Source of the DNA: an uncultured Bacteroides sp.
GTDB taxonomy: Bacteria; Bacteroidota; Bacteroidia; Bacteroidales; Bacteroidaceae
Direction: 5' to 3'
Assembly: GCA_900553815.1 (NCBI GenBank)
Contig: USEY01000084.1
Coordinates: forward strand, 1-6,965
Length of the DNA: 6,965 nt
The notes under the pieces were generated by a model. It saw nothing but the letters and a program-made list of their open reading frames with translations, was not told the DNA's origin and searched no databases. The position numbers were made by a program, and so were the translations under genes. Every line of letters begins with the position of its first letter. Positions within the stretch are counted from its first letter, which is position 1. This document shows, in pieces, positions 4,709-6,965 of the stretch.

Positions 4709-5593
4709 ATGAAAAAGATTACATTTGTGGCAGCACTGGCTGTTGCTGCCGGAATGGCTTCGTGTACGGCACAAAGCCCGAAAGCTGACCTGAAAACAGA
4801 CATCGACACACTGTCATACGCTATCGGTATGGCACGTACTGAGGGACTGGACCAATACCTGATGCAGATGGGCATTGACTCTACACAGATGGCTACTTTC
4901 ATGAAAGGATTCAACGAAGGTGCCACGAAACTGAGCAAGAAAGACGTTGCCTACATGGCTGGTCTGCAGATTGGCCAGATGGTAAGCAAGAACTGGGTGG
5001 AAGGCTTCAACCAACAAATCTTTGGCGAAGACTCTACACAGACCATCAGCCGCCAGAATCTGTTGGCAGGTTTCATTGCCGGCGTTGAAAACAAGAGCAA
5101 AGTGATGGACAAGGCTTTCGCACAGAACTATATGCGTACGCAGATGGATGCCATCAAGGAAAAAGCCATCGAGAAGAAGTATGCTGACAACAAGGCTGCC
5201 GGCGAGAAATTCCTGGCTGAGAACAAGACTAAGGAAGGCGTTGTAACAACAGAAAGCGGTCTGCAATATAAAATCATCACCAAAGGTACTGGTGAGATTC
5301 CTGCCGACACAAGCCGTGTAAAGGTACACTACAAAGGTACGCTGATTGACGGTACTGAGTTTGACAGCTCATACAAGCGCAAAGGCAAAGGCGGCAAGCC
5401 TCAGCCTGCTACATTCCGTGCCAACCAGGTTATCAAAGGCTGGACAGAAGCCCTGACAATGATGCCTGTAGGTTCTAAGTGGGAACTCTACATCCCCTAC
5501 AACCTGGCTTACGGTTCAAGAGAGACAGGCGCACAAATCAAGCCGTTCTCTACACTGGTATTCGAAGTTGAACTGCTGGGTATTGAGAAATAA
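4709..5593 (+). CDS. FKBP-type peptidyl-prolyl cis-trans isomerase, FkpA/Mip-like lipoprotein
   Basis: The product is 294 residues. The signal peptide ends in a lipobox (GMAS-C19). The residues after the cysteine (TAQSPKAD) lack the acidic surface-export pattern, so the protein probably stays on the periplasmic side of the envelope. A longer helical dimerisation region (about 30-175) contains two repeated motifs, LSYAIGMARTEGL (35-47) and AYMAGLQIGQMV (81-92), then a long charged helix. The FKBP domain covers about 183-294 with Y208, F218, D219, F236, VIKGW (241-245), Y268 and F285. Compared with the preceding gene it has a Lys/Gly/Pro-rich insertion (KGKGGKPQP, 225-233) in the loop before the F236 strand and IKPF in place of IPPH. 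It likely isomerises prolyl bonds in envelope proteins. Transcription ends at the hairpin 5676-5724. Confidence 0.95.
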   Translation: MKKITFVAALAVAAGMASCTAQSPKADLKTDIDTLSYAIGMARTEGLDQYLMQMGIDSTQMATFMKGFNEGATKLSKKDVAYMAGLQIGQMVSKNWVEGFNQQIFGEDSTQTISRQNLLAGFIAGVENKSKVMDKAFAQNYMRTQMDAIKEKAIEKKYADNKAAGEKFLAENKTKEGVVTTESGLQYKIITKGTGEIPADTSRVKVHYKGTLIDGTEFDSSYKRKGKGGKPQPATFRANQVIKGWTEALTMMPVGSKWELYIPYNLAYGSRETGAQIKPFSTLVFEVELLGIEK

Positions 5594-5671
5594 TTTTTCC
5601 CCAACGGAGAAAAAATAACAGGATGGCCTGCCTCCCTGCAGCAGGGATAAGAGTAAAAGGGCAAGCCATCC
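5594..5671 (+). other. Structured 3' untranslated region of the FKBP operon
   Basis: Two nested structures precede the terminator. TTTTTCCCC (5594-5602) pairs with GGAGAAAAA (5606-5614) with one mismatch and a three-base loop. Next, GGATGGC (5621-5627) pairs with GCCATCC (5665-5671), enclosing a smaller hairpin TCCCTG-CAG-CAGGGA (5633-5647). Together with the terminator this gives a roughly 130-base tail rich in stems, which could stabilise the transcript 3' end. Confidence 0.5.
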
Positions 5672-5675
5672 GAAG

Positions 5676-5724
5676 AAAGGTGATAAGAAACAGACGTGAT
5701 ACGTTTTTTCTTATCACCTTTTTT
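5676..5724 (+). terminator. Strong intrinsic terminator after the FKBP operon
   Basis: AAAGGTGATAAGAAA (5676-5690) and its exact reverse complement (5707-5721) form a 15-base-pair stem, and ACGT-GAT-ACGT in the loop (5694-5704) can pair further. The T-rich right arm runs into additional T residues up to 5724. Its position 82 bases after the stop at 5593 and before the promoter of the regulator gene fits a transcription end. Confidence 0.85.
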
Positions 5725-5847
5725 CCTAAGCATACTTAGCAAATGGTCAGGAAGGCGTTTTTCTCTAAAATCTTCCATTCATACGCACTTTATTTATCTT
5801 TTCCTCTTTTTTTCGGCCTTTTTCATAGATAAATTAAAATAATGTCC

Positions 5848-5855
5848 TATATTTG
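5848..5855 (+). promoter_or_regulatory. Bacteroides-type promoter -7 element for the Lrp/AsnC gene
   Basis: TATATTTG matches the TAnnTTTG core and is followed by C, as is common. It lies 43 bases before the ATG at 5899. The -33 region is only loosely matched (TTTC at 5821-5824). Because this core lies after the in-frame ATG at 5842, the transcript cannot include that codon, which supports the start at 5899. Confidence 0.6.
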
Positions 5856-5898
5856 CTTACTATTTGATAAGCAAAAACACTTTATACAATTTAGCAAT

Positions 5899-6363
5899 AT
5901 GGAAAAGATAGACAATCTCGACCGCCAGATTCTGGAAATTATCTCCCAGAATGCTCGCATTCCTTTCAAAGACGTAGCAGCCGAATGTGGCGTATCGCGT
6001 GCTGCTATCCACCAGCGCGTACAGCGACTGATTGACCTGGGAGTCATTGTAGGCTCCGGCTACCATGTAAATCCAAAATCACTGGGCTACCGCACTTGCA
6101 CATACGTTGGAATCAAGCTGGAAAAAGGCTCTATGTACAAAGCCGTAGTGACAGAGATGGAGAAAATCCCCGAAATTGTGGAATGTCACTTCACAACGGG
6201 TCCCTACACAATGTTGACCAAAGTATATGCCCGCGATAACGAACACCTCATGGACCTGCTGAACAACAAGATGCAGGAGATTCCCGGTGTGACGGCTACC
6301 GAAACCCTGATTTCGCTGGAGCAGAGCATCAAGAAGGAAATTCCTATCTGCCCCGAGAAGTAA
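5899..6363 (+). CDS. Lrp/AsnC-family transcriptional regulator
   Basis: The product is 154 residues, the usual family length. The N-terminal winged helix-turn-helix (about residues 5-60) has the signature LDRQILEIISQNARIPFKDVAAECGVS-RAAIHQRV...LIDLGVI as in AsnC and Lrp. The C-terminal RAM domain (about 65-145) gives ligand binding and oligomerisation. In the effector-loop position typical family members have GxxDYLL-like residues, while this protein has TTGPYTMLTKV (99-109), so the amino-acid ligand, if any, is not predictable. The start at 5899 rather than 5842 follows from the promoter position and from the family length; the extra 19 residues of the longer form have no family match. No adjacent target operon can be identified. 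A terminator follows 14 bases after the stop, so it is transcribed alone. Confidence 0.92.
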   Translation: MEKIDNLDRQILEIISQNARIPFKDVAAECGVSRAAIHQRVQRLIDLGVIVGSGYHVNPKSLGYRTCTYVGIKLEKGSMYKAVVTEMEKIPEIVECHFTTGPYTMLTKVYARDNEHLMDLLNNKMQEIPGVTATETLISLEQSIKKEIPICPEK

Positions 6364-6377
6364 ACAGACATAGGCAG

Positions 6378-6450
6378 GAAGTGATTGACGGAACAGGCAG
6401 CAACAGCTGGTAAGAGAGGCTGTGGGCAGCTCCGCCAATCACTTCTTTTT
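6378..6450 (+). terminator. Intrinsic terminator after the Lrp/AsnC gene
   Basis: GAAGTGATTG (6378-6387) pairs with CAATCACTTC (6436-6445); after one mismatch CGGA (6389-6392) pairs with TCCG (6431-6434). The apical 38 bases can form further GCAGC/GCTG pairs. Five T residues follow (6446-6450). The element also argues against the earlier in-frame ATG at 6422 as the start of the next gene. Confidence 0.85.
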
Positions 6451-6484
6451 GTTATACACAGTTTTCATCCTTACATACATAAAC

Positions 6485-6778
6485 ATGTTTTATTCCGGTC
6501 TTATCATAGGTATTTGCACGTTCCTCATCATCGGCCTGTTTCATCCTGTAGTAGTCAAGGCCGAGTATTACTGGGGCACACGCTGCTGGTGGATTTTCCT
6601 GCTGCTGGGCATTGCCGGTGTAGCAGCCTCGCTATGCGTCTCCAATATCCTGTATTCGTCCCTGCTGGGCGTCTTTGCCTTCTCTTCCTTCTGGACCATC
6701 AAAGAACTGTTTGAACAGGAAGAACGTGTCAAGAAAGGCTGGTTTCCCAAGAACCCCAAGCGCACCTATAAGTTCTAA
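6485..6778 (+). CDS. Small integral membrane protein, DUF4491-type
   Basis: The product is 97 residues. I chose the ATG at 6485 (MFYSGLIIGI); an in-frame ATG at 6422 lies inside the terminator of the preceding gene. Three hydrophobic segments are visible at about residues 4-24, 34-53 and 56-71, then a charged cytoplasmic-type tail ending EQEERVKKGWFPKNPKRTYKF. The HPVVVKAEYYWGTRCWW loop (20-36) and GWFPKNPKR tail match my memory of the DUF4491 family, which is found mainly in Bacteroidales and has no known function. It has no visible partner genes. Confidence 0.85.
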   Translation: MFYSGLIIGICTFLIIGLFHPVVVKAEYYWGTRCWWIFLLLGIAGVAASLCVSNILYSSLLGVFAFSSFWTIKELFEQEERVKKGWFPKNPKRTYKF

Positions 6779-6853
6779 GAGCCCCAGCCACCCCTATCAG
6801 CTATGCCACGCTGGCAGAAAAGCAAAAAAATCGTGCAATAATAAAGACAAACA

Positions 6854-6885
6854 CTTGCATATATCAACAAAAAGCACTACTTTTG
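6854..6885 (+). promoter_or_regulatory. Bacteroides-type promoter for the tRNA gene
   Basis: The core TACTTTTG (6878-6885) fits TAnnTTTG. CTTG at 6854-6857 is a near match to the -33 TTTG and sits 20 bases upstream, the expected spacing. The tRNA begins 29 bases after the core, giving a short 5' leader for RNase P removal. Confidence 0.7.
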
Positions 6886-6914
6886 CCCCCGCTATCCCCG
6901 AAAGGAGATACACC

Positions 6915-6965
6915 GGACTTGTAGCTCAGTTGGTTAGAGCAACAGACTCATAATCTGGAGGTCCC
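6915..6965 (+). tRNA. tRNA with CAT anticodon (elongator Met or lysidine-modified Ile), 3' end outside the window
   Basis: Visible parts are the 5' acceptor strand GGACTTG (6915-6921), a D arm GCTC/GAGC (6924-6927 and 6937-6940) with the AGTTGGTTA loop, an anticodon arm with CAT at 6949-6951 in the loop CTCATAA, and the variable region to 6965. The base pair 27-43 would be an A-G mismatch; the other four anticodon stem pairs are normal. G at the first position argues against an initiator tRNA. CAT may be read as Met or, if the C is changed to lysidine, as Ile; the T arm and acceptor 3' strand needed to judge are missing. Confidence 0.9.

Noticed and set aside
5842..5898. N-terminal extension of the Lrp/AsnC protein from ATG 5842
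   Set aside because: The promoter core TATATTTG at 5848-5855 lies downstream of this codon, and the extension has no family counterpart; the start at 5899 gives the usual length.
6422..6484. N-terminal extension of the DUF4491-type protein from ATG 6422
   Set aside because: This codon lies inside the terminator hairpin of the preceding gene, and the family begins at the M(F/N)xSGLIIGI-like residues at 6485.
6804..6816. Hairpin TGCCA-CGC-TGGCA after the DUF4491-type gene as a terminator
   Set aside because: The stem is only 5 base pairs and is followed by an A-rich, not T-rich, stretch, so it is not a convincing terminator on the plus strand.
1..6965. CRISPR arrays, transposases, integrases, rRNA
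   Set aside because: No regularly spaced repeats of CRISPR length, no transposase or recombinase motifs and no rRNA-like sequence were seen on either strand.

Overview
The window looks like chromosomal DNA from a gut-type Bacteroidales bacterium (Bacteroides/Phocaeicola-like). The evidence is Bacteroides-type promoter cores (TAnnTTTG) before several genes, few strong Shine-Dalgarno sites, SusD-era style lipoproteins with acidic residues after the lipid cysteine, Mip/FklB-type FKBP proteins, a DUF4491-type small membrane protein, and the intergenic AT-rich direct repeats common in this group. No mobile element, CRISPR array or rRNA is visible.

Layout. (1) 105-1534, plus strand: a two-gene unit made of a probable surface lipoprotein and a secreted protein that aligns along its whole mature length with domains 1-3 of cholesterol-dependent cytolysins (CDCs), but stops where the membrane-binding domain 4 would begin. 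This is the most interesting part of the window: it reads as a CDC-like (CDCL) pore-forming component next to a candidate immunity lipoprotein. (2) 1535-1624: a large imperfect inverted repeat between convergent genes. (3) 1634-2341, minus strand: a CobB/SIRT5-like NAD-dependent deacylase that has lost the zinc-binding cysteines. (4) 2342-2745: a 404-base gap with the sirtuin promoter region and little else. (5) 2746-3417 and 3531-3983, plus strand: a small outer-membrane beta-barrel protein and a small lipoprotein, separated by a repeat-rich spacer. (6) 4059-5593, plus strand: two FKBP prolyl isomerases, one without a signal peptide and one a lipoprotein, sharing a promoter and ending at a strong hairpin terminator. 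(7) 5899-6363: an Lrp/AsnC regulator with its own promoter and terminator. (8) 6485-6781: a three-helix membrane protein of the DUF4491 type. (9) 6915-6965: the 5' two-thirds of a CAT-anticodon tRNA, cut by the window end.

How the genes work together. Only two groupings are supported by spacing: the lipoprotein/CDC-like pair (26-base gap, strong ribosome binding site) and the FKBP pair (62-base gap). The two FKBPs probably provide prolyl isomerisation in the cytoplasm and the envelope respectively. The CDC-like pair fits the published picture of two-component CDCL toxins of Bacteroidota, which kill related bacteria and whose producers are protected by a surface lipoprotein. That assignment here is an inference from domain alignment, signal sequences and gene order; a second, longer toxin component would have to lie upstream of base 1 or elsewhere in the genome.
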